Origin: Parvularculaceae bacterium
GTDB taxonomy: Bacteria; Pseudomonadota; Alphaproteobacteria; Caulobacterales; Parvularculaceae
DNA length: 64,000 nucleotides
Assembly (NCBI GenBank): GCA_028280115.1
Contig: JANQMJ010000008.1
Span: 48,533 to 112,532 of the forward strand
Reading direction: 5' to 3'
Of this stretch, positions 53,860 through 62,586 are shown piece by piece; position 1 is the stretch's first letter, and the number at the start of each line of letters is the position of its first letter. The notes under the pieces are model-generated. The model worked only from the letters and a program-made list of their open reading frames with translations, searched no databases and was not told the origin of the DNA. A program made the position numbers and the translations under genes.

Positions 53860-55012
53860 GTCTGTTCTTTCTGTCGCCAGCTTTGCAATCGCCGCACTTT
53901 TGTCCGGCTGCGTAACCAATACTAAGCCGGTCGAGGCGCCGACGGCGCAGACCGATCGCGCCCAAAAGGCGATGCGCTATCTTACCGAACGATATCAAGG
54001 CGACGGCCCCGGCGCCGCCTTTATTATCAGCCGCAAGGATGAATATTTTGAATCCGGCGTCGTCGGGCTTGCGGACATTGAATGGAATGTACCCATTGGC
54101 GCCGACACGGTCTTTCGCCTCGGCTCCATATCCAAGACCATCACCGCCGTCGCCGTGCTTGAGCTGGTAGAAAAGGAAATGCTCAACCTTGATGTTGCGG
54201 TGTCGGCCTATGCGCCGGACCTGCCGTCCCAGATTGGCGCGGTAACGCTTCGCCAACTGATGAGCCACCGCTCCGGCCTTGCGGAACATGCATGGAACCC
54301 GGCGCTTCTTGAATTCATCTGGTTTCCCATGACGACGGATCAGATCATTGCACTCGAAAAAGACAAGCCGATCACGTTCCAGCCGGGACAGCGCTATGAA
54401 TATGTCAATTTCAATTATGTGGTCGTGGCCCATGTGATTGAAAAAGTGTCGGGCCAAAGTTTCAAAGACTATGCAAACAATGAAGTGTTCGGCAAACTTG
54501 GCATCGCAGACGCCCACTATGCCGAACATGACGCGATCATTCCCCGCCGCGCTGAGTTTTACGACTATCGCAAAGAAAGGCTCATTAACGCAGCCGACAT
54601 CGACCTGTCCCATGTCAGCGCAGCGGGCGCTTTGATTTCCTCCTTAAACGGATTTTATCAATGGCTGAGCATGCTGGTTGCGGGGGAAATCATCTCTTTC
54701 GACATGATCGAGAAGGCGTGGACCGCTGCGCCTTTGCCGGACGGAACGCCAACGCATTACGGTTTGGGTTTTAACGTGCGCTCCCTGTGCGGCGAGGAAG
54801 CTGTCTGGCATTCAGGGCTGACGCCGGGCGCCCAGGCCGTGTTTGGGTTTGCGCCCGCATCGCAAACAACGGTGATCATTTTCACGAATTCCTTTCACGC
54901 CCCCAACACCTCCGCCGCCATGCGCAATGTCATGTCGATCCTGATGACGGGCGAAGAAGGCGCGGGCTGGGAAACGCCTGAGGATGCAAATTGCCCGATC
55001 GCAGCGGACTGA
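53849..55012 (+). CDS. Beta-lactamase-family serine hydrolase, predicted lipoprotein
   Basis: A 387-residue periplasmic class C-like serine hydrolase. It has a type II signal (VASFAIAALLSGC, lipobox Cys). The penicilloyl-serine motifs are SxxK in RLGSISKTITAV, YxN in YEYVNFNYVVV, and HSG in WHSGLTPGAQAV. These are complete, so it is an active enzyme; whether it acts on beta-lactams, D-amino peptides or esters is not evident. ATG at 53849 lies inside the end of the MarR gene. Confidence 0.85.
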   Translation: MLLKSVLSVASFAIAALLSGCVTNTKPVEAPTAQTDRAQKAMRYLTERYQGDGPGAAFIISRKDEYFESGVVGLADIEWNVPIGADTVFRLGSISKTITAVAVLELVEKEMLNLDVAVSAYAPDLPSQIGAVTLRQLMSHRSGLAEHAWNPALLEFIWFPMTTDQIIALEKDKPITFQPGQRYEYVNFNYVVVAHVIEKVSGQSFKDYANNEVFGKLGIADAHYAEHDAIIPRRAEFYDYRKERLINAADIDLSHVSAAGALISSLNGFYQWLSMLVAGEIISFDMIEKAWTAAPLPDGTPTHYGLGFNVRSLCGEEAVWHSGLTPGAQAVFGFAPASQTTVIIFTNSFHAPNTSAAMRNVMSILMTGEEGAGWETPEDANCPIAAD

Positions 55013-55086
55013 TTTACCATCTATCTAGTCTGCTGAAGTGCGCCGATCACGCGCATGTGCCTCGCCGAGAGCGCTAATTTATTGGA

Positions 55087-55110
55087 ATTTCGCCCAAATT
55101 TCGGCGAAAT
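55087..55110. repeat. Perfect inverted repeat upstream of rpoH
   Basis: ATTTCGCC and GGCGAAAT form 8-bp perfect arms around CAAATTTC. The stop of the upstream gene is 75 bp away, so it may be a terminator-like hairpin (without a T-run) or a binding site in the rpoH upstream region. Confidence 0.5.
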
Positions 55111-55143
55111 AGGCTGGTAAGAAGCAATAACGATCGGTTCTTG

Positions 55144-55180
55144 GATTTGGACCGTATAATACCTACATAGGGTCCAAATC
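55144..55180 (+). promoter_or_regulatory. Inverted repeat spanning a -10 element upstream of rpoH
   Basis: GATTTGGACC (55144-55153) and GGTCCAAATC (55171-55180) are perfect 10-bp inverted arms. The 17-bp centre contains a consensus TATAAT (55155-55160). The site is about 90 bp before the rpoH start, so a dimeric repressor could sit over the promoter, or the 5' transcript could be structured. Confidence 0.6.
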
Positions 55181-55268
55181 GTCCGAAGCGGCGTATATTA
55201 GGGGACCTTTCAAAAGCGAAGCCGCCGCAATCCCGTCTTCAGGACGCGGATATGGAGTATTGACGCTG

Positions 55269-56186
55269 ATGAGTAACGCTTTAACCACCACCGCCGCCCT
55301 GACTCCCGAGGGGAGTCTGTCGCGCTATCTCGCCGAGATTCGCAAATTTCCCATGCTGGAAAAGGACGAGGAATACATGCTCGCCAAGCGTTTCGCCGAG
55401 CATGAGGACCCGGATGCGGCGCAAAAGCTGATCACCAGCCATCTCCGCCTGGTCGCGAAAATCGCCATGGGCTATCGCGGCTACGGCCTGCCCATCGGCG
55501 AGGTGATCTCCGAGGGCAATGTGGGCCTGATGCAGGCGGTCAAGCGCTTCGATCCGGACAAGGGGTTTCGCCTAGCGACCTACGCCATGTGGTGGATCCG
55601 CGCGGCGATCCAGGAATACATTTTGCGCTCATGGTCGCTGGTGAAGATCGGCACCACCGCGGCGCAGAAAAAGCTGTTCTTTAACCTTAGAAAGATCAAG
55701 GGCCAAATCGACGCCGTCGACGAGGGCGATCTTCATCCCGATCAGGTCGAGCACATCGCCAAAAAGCTCGGCGTCTCCCATGACGACGTCATTTCCATGA
55801 ATCGGCGTATGTCCGGCGGCGAAGCCTCGCTGAACGCGCCCATGTCGAAAGACGCCGAGGGCGGCGGCGAGTGGCAGGACTGGCTGGTCGACGAGGACGC
55901 GATCAATCCGGAAGTCAAACTTGCGCACGAGGACGAATATGACATGCGCATGGGGCTGCTTGAAAAGGCGCTTGCAACCCTTAACGAACGCGAGCAGCAC
56001 ATCCTCACCGAGCGGCGGCTTAAAGATAATCCGTCAACGCTGGAAGAGCTTTCCCAGGTCTACAATGTAAGCCGCGAGCGGGTGCGCCAGATCGAAGTGC
56101 GCGCGTTCGAAAAGCTGCAAAAGGCGATGAAGCGCATGGACCGGGAAGCGCGCCAGCCCCGCGAGGTTGAAGACGTTGAGCTTTAG
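55269..56186 (+). CDS. rpoH: Heat-shock sigma factor RpoH (sigma-32)
   Basis: A 305-residue group 3 sigma factor. Region 2 has LITSHLRLVAKIAMGYRGYG, ISEGNVGLMQAVKRFDPDKG and FRLATYAMWWIRAAIQEYIL, with the RpoH-box motif around QKKLFFNLRK. Region 4 has NPSTLEELSQVYNVSRERVR with QIEVRAFEKLQKAMKR after it. It directs heat-shock and envelope-stress genes. ATG 55269 is used. The last 74 bp of this gene occur again at 57381-57454, and the gene ends only 7 bp from the convergent M50 gene. Upstream lie two perfect inverted repeats. Confidence 0.94.
   Translation: MSNALTTTAALTPEGSLSRYLAEIRKFPMLEKDEEYMLAKRFAEHEDPDAAQKLITSHLRLVAKIAMGYRGYGLPIGEVISEGNVGLMQAVKRFDPDKGFRLATYAMWWIRAAIQEYILRSWSLVKIGTTAAQKKLFFNLRKIKGQIDAVDEGDLHPDQVEHIAKKLGVSHDDVISMNRRMSGGEASLNAPMSKDAEGGGEWQDWLVDEDAINPEVKLAHEDEYDMRMGLLEKALATLNEREQHILTERRLKDNPSTLEELSQVYNVSRERVRQIEVRAFEKLQKAMKRMDREARQPREVEDVEL
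56113..56186 (+). repeat. Direct repeat copy 1: 3' end of rpoH (current functional end)
   Basis: This 74-bp stretch is the in-frame end of rpoH with stop TAG. It matches 57381-57454 at 70 of 74 positions. The four differences are the third bases of an Ala, a Pro and a Val codon and the stop codon (TAG against TAA), so both copies encode the same peptide end. Confidence 0.95.
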
Positions 56187-56193
56187 GGCTTTT

Positions 56194-57321
56194 CTATTTG
56201 GTCGCGGATGCGCCGCCGCCAAATTTAGGCAAAGGCCGTTCTTCACATATAGTGTTGAATAGCCGGACGTCGTCATCATCGAGCGGATTACCGTATTTTC
56301 GGGCCAGGGCCTTGGCTTTTTCTACAGCAGACAGCGCTTCCTGCTGTTCGCCCTTGAGATAATAAACCACGCTTTGAGCCCGCCAGAAATTGAATGACTT
56401 TTTTAGTTGTTCGTCTGATACGGCGCCCAAGATGTCAGCCGCTTTTGCGCCATCATTGTCCGCAAGGGCTGCAATGAACGCCAGGTCAGGCATGTATGCT
56501 GCATAGAGCTCTTCATTTATGTTTTGCAGTTTTTTGATTAGCGCCTTCGCTTTCGAAAGATCAGCGGTGCGAAAGTAGTAGTAACAAAGAACGGCGTGGG
56601 CGTCTGCATTGCCGCTTTCAACTCCTAATCGAAGCTGTTCAATGTCCTCCGATCGCCATGAATCAATGGATACTTGGTCAAATATCGCACCATTGCATCG
56701 GGCAATCGCTTGATCCAAGGCGGAAGGAGGACCGTCCAAGCAGTACGAAATGAGACTCGCGCCATCGTTGCGCCACTGGTCTCCTCGCCAAACAGGTAAA
56801 ATGTTAATCAGCACAAATGCGAGCGACATTTGCGCAAAACCGACAAGGAGCGCAGACATGGCATTGGCTTCTCCCGCCCAAGCGCTCAGGTAAAGCGCCG
56901 CGCCGCCCGTTACGCCATTGGCGACCGCGCCGCCGATGACGAACACGATGGAATTATTATCCCACGTCTTGGAAGGCGGCGGCGTAGCCAGAACCCATCC
57001 GCCATTGTCTTTCGAGAATACGCCCAGCACTTTCGTAAACTTGCGCCGAACGGGCAGGTAACAATAATCGCCGACCGCGATGGCGTGAACACGCCACCTT
57101 ATCAAATACGCCGCAACGGCATGCCCGAGCTCGTGGACAACGGTGCATATCACCGTCAGCAAAAGAGCAATCACCACGCCGAAGAGAACCAAGGCGCCGT
57201 CCGGCACGCCTATTCCATGGGCGGTCGATATGCCGATAGCGAAAACCGCGACGGCGAACGTCGTATAGGCGGCGCGCCTCCAGATATTTGAGAAGAAGCT
57301 ATCGCCCAGCCGAAACTTCAA
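56194..57321 (-). CDS. M50-type site-2-protease-like membrane peptidase with TPR-like C-terminus
   Basis: A 375-residue membrane protein. Helix 1 spans about residues 14-36; helix 2 contains the zinc motif VICTVVHELGHAVAAYLIRW (HExxH). A further helix pair follows (FVIGGAVANGVTGGAALYLS, and AQMSLAFVLINILPVWRGDQ, where the NxxPxxxxDG-like third-ligand motif is altered to NILPVWRGDQ). From about residue 230 the chain is soluble and helical, with TPR-like pairs. The start is TTG 57321, seven bases after GGAGG; longer frames would begin inside the rpoH-derived repeat. Composition is AT-richer than its neighbours. Its target is unknown. Confidence 0.75.
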   Translation of the reverse strand: MKFRLGDSFFSNIWRRAAYTTFAVAVFAIGISTAHGIGVPDGALVLFGVVIALLLTVICTVVHELGHAVAAYLIRWRVHAIAVGDYCYLPVRRKFTKVLGVFSKDNGGWVLATPPPSKTWDNNSIVFVIGGAVANGVTGGAALYLSAWAGEANAMSALLVGFAQMSLAFVLINILPVWRGDQWRNDGASLISYCLDGPPSALDQAIARCNGAIFDQVSIDSWRSEDIEQLRLGVESGNADAHAVLCYYYFRTADLSKAKALIKKLQNINEELYAAYMPDLAFIAALADNDGAKAADILGAVSDEQLKKSFNFWRAQSVVYYLKGEQQEALSAVEKAKALARKYGNPLDDDDVRLFNTICEERPLPKFGGGASATK

Positions 57322-57380
57322 GCCATTGCCTCCGAACAAGCAATTATCGCTCTTTCGAACACGTATCGCCGGCTTTGAAT

Positions 57381-57454
57381 AGCTGCAAAAGGCCATGAAG
57401 CGCATGGACCGGGAAGCGCGCCAGCCGCGCGAGGTTGAAGACGTCGAGCTTTAA
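57381..57454 (+). repeat. Direct repeat copy 2: detached rpoH 3' end (probable ancestral end)
   Basis: Second copy of the rpoH 3' end, without the rest of the gene. Its stop TAA overlaps the stop of the alternative oxidase gene on the other strand (shared bases 57452-57453), which is the sort of tight convergent junction expected before the insertion. Together with copy 1 it brackets the M50 gene. Confidence 0.9.
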
Positions 57455-58146
57455 GCCGCGTCCGGGCTGCGCATCGCGCCTAATTCTTCAATGACGTTCT
57501 TGCGGGCGCGGGCGCGGTTCGGCTCTTCATAAGCGTCGGCCAGAGCGTGATTGACGTCGCGATGGCCCGCCTCGTCGGCCCGAACCGCAATGACAACGTC
57601 GCGCAGGCGCGCATCGGCCGGCAAACCCCAATAGTCAATGGCGCTCTTGGGCGCGGGAACGTTTTCCACCTTGCCCTCGTCGATTTGTTTCAAATATTGC
57701 GTGTAGCTGTAGACCGCTTCTTCTTCGAAATAGCCGACAATGCGATGGGCGGTGATCGGCGAGATCAAATAGATAAAGCCATAGCCGAAAAAGAACGCGC
57801 CCTGGGCAAAGAGCACGATCATCCGTTCGAACCAGCTCGGCTGGGCGATCTCGATAAATGTCATCAAGTGCATGCGCTCGTTTTCGGCCTCATCAAGCAG
57901 GAGCTTGATCCAGCCATCGTCGTCCTGCATGCGCCTTAAGGACCGGAAGTGCTGCAACATGCCGCCAACCATGCCGGGCACGGCCGCGATGGTTTCCAAC
58001 ACGATCGCCCGATGGCCATAGCGGCCGGAGAAGAACGCATCGGCAAAAAACCGCAAGACTTTGGTGAAGCTCAGCGCAATCGCATCGCGAAAGCCGGCGG
58101 GGGCGCGATGGGTTGCAAGCGGATCAGGGGTGGTTGTTGTCAGCAT
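57451..58146 (-). CDS. Alternative oxidase (AOX), diiron ubiquinol oxidase
   Basis: A 231-residue membrane-associated non-heme diiron quinol oxidase that reduces oxygen without pumping protons. All ligands are visible: Glu in [14 protein letters not shown] (E51), Glu and His in [11 protein letters not shown] (E90, H93), Glu in [12 protein letters not shown] (about E142), and Glu and His in [12 protein letters not shown] (E192, H195). There is no mitochondrial-type N-terminal extension or regulatory cysteine block, as expected for bacterial AOX. ATG 58146. Its stop overlaps the detached rpoH end. Bacterial AOX genes are scattered and often acquired by transfer. Confidence 0.9.
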   Translation of the reverse strand: MLTTTTPDPLATHRAPAGFRDAIALSFTKVLRFFADAFFSGRYGHRAIVLETIAAVPGMVGGMLQHFRSLRRMQDDDGWIKLLLDEAENERMHLMTFIEIAQPSWFERMIVLFAQGAFFFGYGFIYLISPITAHRIVGYFEEEAVYSYTQYLKQIDEGKVENVPAPKSAIDYWGLPADARLRDVVIAVRADEAGHRDVNHALADAYEEPNRARARKNVIEELGAMRSPDAA

Positions 58147-58280
58147 GATCGGTCGGTAATTTTTCTTCAGCGCATGTAGGCGCCGGGCTGGCGAAAAACA
58201 CCATTGTGCGACAATTTTTCAATCGGCTTTTCCTATCGGGCGGGCCGCCTGCGCCGCCGATCCAATATCCCTGACGTCGC

Positions 58281-61200
58281 TTAAGCCCGCGGCGCCTTGG
58301 CGAGTTCTTGGGCGACCATTTCGCCTTCCGCCGCGCGCGGCTTGGCAAGACCGGCGAGCAGCAAAAACGCAACCGGCGTCAGGAACAGCGTCAGGATCGT
58401 GGCAAAGCCCAGCCCGCCGATGATCACCCAGCCGAGCGCGGCGCGCGCCTCCGCCCCCGCCCCGGCCCCGAGGATAAGCGGCAGGCTGGCGAGCAGCGTC
58501 GACAGCGCGGTCATGGTCACCGGCCGCAAACGCGTCATGGCCGCGTGTTCGATCGCCTCGCGCACGCTTTCCCCGCGGTCGCGCTGCTGATTGGCGAACT
58601 CGACGATCAGAATGCCGTTTTTCGCCATGATCCCGATCAGCAAGACGAGACCAATCTGGCTGTAGTAATTGATCGACCCGCCGGTGAGCATGATCGCGTA
58701 AACCGCGGCGGCGAGACCGAACGGCACGATCGTCATGATGATCGCGGCGCTGATAAAACTTTCAAACTGCGCGGCCAGCACCAACAGCACGATCAGCGCG
58801 GCGAAACCGAACACCAGCAAGGTCGTATCGCTCGATTCCTCCAGCAACCGCGCTTCGCCGAGCAGCGCCGTCGACAGCGATCCGGTCAGCACCTCGGGCG
58901 CGGCCGCGCGCATCGCGTCAACCGCATCGCTAAGCCGCGCGCCTTCGGAAAGACTCGCCGTCACCGGCACGGCGCGCCGGCGCTGTTCGCGCACAAGGTT
59001 GGAGGCGACCGCCTCTTCGCGGATGGTCGCGACCGAGGACAACGGCGTGAACGCCCCGGTCTGGGTGCGCACGAAAATATTGGCGAGATCGGTGGGATCG
59101 TTGACCGGCGCGCCGGCGGAAGAAATCAAAACGTCGATAATGTCGTCGCCGACAAAGATTTCCGCCGCGCGATATTCGTCCGCCATGGTCTGGATGGTGC
59201 GGGTGATGACGTTGACCGGCACGCCCAGCGCCGTCACCGCCTCGCGGTCGATCTCGACCGAGATCTGCGGCTGGGAGGTCTGAAAGTCGAGCCGCACGTC
59301 GGCGAAGATGGGATCTTGTTCAAGCCGCGCCGCCAGCGCCTCGGCCGCATCGGCGGCGGCGCCGTAATCATCGCCGACGACGGCAAATCGCAGACCCCGC
59401 CCGGCGCCGCGAATGCCCAGGGAATTGCCGGAGAAGATAATCGCCGTCGCGCCGGGAATATCGCCGACCAGCCGGCGCACCTGGGCTTCGACATCCTGCT
59501 GCGTGTATGCGCGCTCGGCCCAGTCAGGCAGACGCAGGACGACGAATGACATATTGCCGCCGCGCACGCCGTTGATCGACATGACGCTGGTGGCCTCGCC
59601 CGCATCGACGACGGCGCCGAGGCGGGTTTCCATATCCAGCACCTTGCGGTCGAGATAATCGAAGCTTGCCCCTTCCTGGGCGACGACCATAAAGAACACC
59701 CGGCCGCGGTCCTCTCTTGGCGTCAGTTCCTTCGGCAAGGCGTGATAGGTCAGCACCGCGCCGGCGCCGAAAACCAGCGCGAACGCAACCGGTATCAGCG
59801 GCCGCCGCAGCAAAAACCGCAGGATCGTCCCATAGGCGGCGGAAAGCGGTCCGGCGGGTTTTCTCTTATGCGCGGGCGCGCTGGTCTGCTCCTGCGCCAT
59901 TTCCTCGCGAAACTCGCGGCCCAGACGCACCGTAAGCACCGGGCACAGCGTCAGCGCGACGAATGACGACACCAGCACCGCAAAGGCGAGCACGAAGCCG
60001 AATTCGGAAAACAGCCGTCCCGCCTGGCCCGGCAGGAAAGAGATCGGAATGAACACCGACGCGAGCGTCGCGGTCGTCGCCAGGACGGCGAAGATAATCT
60101 CCCGCGTGCCGATCACGGCGGCGGCGCGCTTGCCGGCGCCCTTGCCGCGCCAGCGCTGGATATTTTCCGTGACGACAATCGCATCGTCGACCACGAGGCC
60201 CGTCGCCATGACCAGCGCCAGGAGCGTGATGAGATTGATCGAAAAGCCCGCAAGCCACATGGCGGCGAGCGTGCCGAGAAGGGAAACCGGGATGGTCACG
60301 GCCGGGATCACCGTCGCGCGCAGCGAGCGCAAAAACGCGAAGATGACGAGGACAACGATCCCCGTCGCGAGGAGAAGGCTCCTGGCGACCTCCCTGATCG
60401 CCTGATTGATGAAAATCGAATCGTCCATGGTGACGGCGATCGCCACATTCGGCGGCAGCGTGCGCTGCAAATCGTCGACGGCGGCCCGCACGCCTTGGGA
60501 CACCGCAACGGTGTTCGACTGCGCCTGACGGATAATGCCGATGCCGATGCCGGGATCGCCGTCGACGCGCGCCGTCGTCGTTTCGTCCTCGAAGCCCCAT
60601 TCGACAATCGCCACGTCGGACAGCCGGGTTTCGGCGTCAAGGCGCATGGCGGCGATTTCTTCAGGCGTTTTCGCCGGCGCTTCGGCGCGGATGAGGATGT
60701 CCTGCGTCTCGTTGCGCAGCCGTCCGCTCGGCGCGCTTTGCGACGCCGTGGCGACCAGCTGCGAGACATCGTCGACCGAAAATCCCCGTGCGGCCAGCGA
60801 CACCGGCATGATCCGGACCCGGATCACCCTGTTCCTGACGCCGTAATCGTCGGCCTGCGCCACGCCTTCCACCGCCTGCAGGCGCGGCAGGACGACATCG
60901 TCGACGAGATCGGCGAGATCGCCCGGGTCCATGCCTTCGGCGGCCACCGAAAGGCGCATGATCGGGGATGCGTCCGTGTCCGCCTTGACGACTTGCGGCT
61001 CTTCGACGTCTGCGGGCAGTTCGTCGCGGATCGCTGACAGCGCGTTTTTGACGTCGGTCGCGGCGATATTGATGTCGACGCTGTTGGAAAACTCCGCCGT
61101 CACCCGGGAGCGCGCAAAGCTGGACGAGGACGAAATCGACCGCACGCCGTCGACCTGGGCGACGGCGCTTTCGATGATCGAGGTGACTTCCGCGTCGATC

Positions 61201-61409
61201 GATTCCGGCGTCGCGCCAGGATATTCGGCCCTGATGCTGACCACGGGCTGATCGACATCGGGCAATTCGCGCACTTCGATTCCGCCGAGCGCGGCGAGGC
61301 CCGCCAGAATGATCAAAAGGCTCAACACCGAAGCGAGAATCGGCCGCCGAATGAAGACGCCGATAAACCCGCCGCCGGCGTCCGCCAGCGTTTGCGCCGT
61401 ATTCTTCAT
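58281..61409 (-). CDS. RND efflux transporter, inner-membrane pump subunit
   Basis: A 1042-residue AcrB/MexF-type pump. Helix 1 is GVFIRRPILASVLSLLIILA. The periplasmic porter loops and the TM4 proton-relay aspartates (ATGLVVDDAIVVTENIQRWR) are in place, and the second half repeats the fold with LLIGIMAKNGILIVEFANQQ. Drug, metal or detergent specificity is not clear from sequence. ATG 61409 follows the stop of the adaptor gene by 3 bp, so the two are one operon. No outer-membrane TolC gene is nearby. Confidence 0.93.
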   Translation of the reverse strand: MKNTAQTLADAGGGFIGVFIRRPILASVLSLLIILAGLAALGGIEVRELPDVDQPVVSIRAEYPGATPESIDAEVTSIIESAVAQVDGVRSISSSSSFARSRVTAEFSNSVDINIAATDVKNALSAIRDELPADVEEPQVVKADTDASPIMRLSVAAEGMDPGDLADLVDDVVLPRLQAVEGVAQADDYGVRNRVIRVRIMPVSLAARGFSVDDVSQLVATASQSAPSGRLRNETQDILIRAEAPAKTPEEIAAMRLDAETRLSDVAIVEWGFEDETTTARVDGDPGIGIGIIRQAQSNTVAVSQGVRAAVDDLQRTLPPNVAIAVTMDDSIFINQAIREVARSLLLATGIVVLVIFAFLRSLRATVIPAVTIPVSLLGTLAAMWLAGFSINLITLLALVMATGLVVDDAIVVTENIQRWRGKGAGKRAAAVIGTREIIFAVLATTATLASVFIPISFLPGQAGRLFSEFGFVLAFAVLVSSFVALTLCPVLTVRLGREFREEMAQEQTSAPAHKRKPAGPLSAAYGTILRFLLRRPLIPVAFALVFGAGAVLTYHALPKELTPREDRGRVFFMVVAQEGASFDYLDRKVLDMETRLGAVVDAGEATSVMSINGVRGGNMSFVVLRLPDWAERAYTQQDVEAQVRRLVGDIPGATAIIFSGNSLGIRGAGRGLRFAVVGDDYGAAADAAEALAARLEQDPIFADVRLDFQTSQPQISVEIDREAVTALGVPVNVITRTIQTMADEYRAAEIFVGDDIIDVLISSAGAPVNDPTDLANIFVRTQTGAFTPLSSVATIREEAVASNLVREQRRRAVPVTASLSEGARLSDAVDAMRAAAPEVLTGSLSTALLGEARLLEESSDTTLLVFGFAALIVLLVLAAQFESFISAAIIMTIVPFGLAAAVYAIMLTGGSINYYSQIGLVLLIGIMAKNGILIVEFANQQRDRGESVREAIEHAAMTRLRPVTMTALSTLLASLPLILGAGAGAEARAALGWVIIGGLGFATILTLFLTPVAFLLLAGLAKPRAAEGEMVAQELAKAPRA

Positions 61410-61412
61410 GGC

Positions 61413-62537
61413 TTACTCGTGCATGCTGTCGGCGGCGATATCGACGCCGGCAGCGTTGTTCGCGTCGCGCGCCGGCGGCAGCCTGACGCCGACGCGGACG
61501 CGGTCGGCGCCTTCCGAAACAATCGCGTCGCCGGGCGCGATCTCGCCTTCGACCAAGACGATCCCTTCAGTCCGCTGAAGCAGCACCACGGCGGCCCGCT
61601 GCGCCCGGCCGTCATCGCCGCGTTTCCAGACATAAGCGCCGGCGCGATCCCATTGGATGGCAAGGCCGGGGACCGCGACCACCGCTTCGCCCTCGCTGGT
61701 GGTCGTTATGGCGAACACGGCGCCGGGAATAAGCCCGCCGTCGGGATTGGGAAATGTCGCTTCGACCCGCAGAGTGCGCGAGGCGGAATCGACCCGGCTG
61801 TCGATCCCGGTGACGACGCCCTCATAGGCCAGGCCCGATCCCGAGGCGAGCCGCGACGACACCGGCTGATCGATGGCGATATAGCGCGCCGCCTCTTGCG
61901 GCACGGCGAATTCGATCACGATGGAAGAGGTGTCGTCGAGCGTGGTGACTGCATCGCCCGCACGCAGATAATCGCCGACCTCGATGTCGGTAATACCGGA
62001 GATGCCGTCGAACGGCGCCTGAATGGTTCTTTGTTCGACGGCGACTTCGGCCGCGCGCAAATCCGCCGTGACGGCGTTGAAATTGTTCAGGGCCTCTTCT
62101 GCTTCCTGGGCCGAAGCGGATTTGTCTTCGAGCAAGTTGCGAAAGCGCGCCGCATTGGCCTGCGCGATAGGATATTCAGCGCGGGCGCGGGCGAGCGCGA
62201 CCTGTTGCTGGTCGTCGTCGACGCGCAAGAGAATGTCGCCTTTCGACACGCGCTTGCCCGGCGCGATATTGACTTCTTCGACCAGCCCGGTGGCTTCCGA
62301 GGTGATCGACACGCTCTTGAGCGCGCGGGCTTCTCCAATGACGTCGATGGTTCTGCCCAGCGCAGCGGGCTCGGCCAGCGCCATCGCGACCGCGGGCGCG
62401 TATTCGCCGCGCGCCCCGCGCGCAGGCCCGTCCCGCCCCGCCTCGCCTGAGGGCAGGGAGAGCACAATCCCGGTCGCCGCCGCGCCGACCGCCAGGCCGA
62501 TCGCCAGCCCGGCTGCGAGCATGCGGGAAGCTTTCAT
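61413..62537 (-). CDS. RND efflux periplasmic adaptor (membrane fusion protein)
   Basis: A 374-residue adaptor. The N-terminus has a signal anchor (MLAAGLAIGLAVGAAATGIV). The lipoyl-like hairpin begins VEEVNIAPGKRVSKGDILLR, followed by a coiled-coil hairpin and the second lipoyl half VEQRTIQAPFDGISGITDIE. The beta-barrel and membrane-proximal domains follow. It links the pump at 58281 with an outer-membrane channel. ATG 62537. A palindromic operator lies 50 bp upstream. Confidence 0.92.
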   Translation of the reverse strand: MKASRMLAAGLAIGLAVGAAATGIVLSLPSGEAGRDGPARGARGEYAPAVAMALAEPAALGRTIDVIGEARALKSVSITSEATGLVEEVNIAPGKRVSKGDILLRVDDDQQQVALARARAEYPIAQANAARFRNLLEDKSASAQEAEEALNNFNAVTADLRAAEVAVEQRTIQAPFDGISGITDIEVGDYLRAGDAVTTLDDTSSIVIEFAVPQEAARYIAIDQPVSSRLASGSGLAYEGVVTGIDSRVDSASRTLRVEATFPNPDGGLIPGAVFAITTTSEGEAVVAVPGLAIQWDRAGAYVWKRGDDGRAQRAAVVLLQRTEGIVLVEGEIAPGDAIVSEGADRVRVGVRLPPARDANNAAGVDIAADSMHE

Positions 62538-62586
62538 TCAATTTCCTCCGCGCCCGCAAACCCCAGGGGCGAGCGCAATCCCGGTT

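Noticed and set aside
56113..57454. Insertion-sequence target-site duplication as the cause of the 74-bp repeat
   Set aside because: IS target duplications are far shorter (2-14 bp), the copies have diverged only at synonymous sites, and no transposase or terminal inverted repeats were found.
58308..59549. A 413-codon plus-strand frame
   Set aside because: Antisense to the RND pump gene; no motif.
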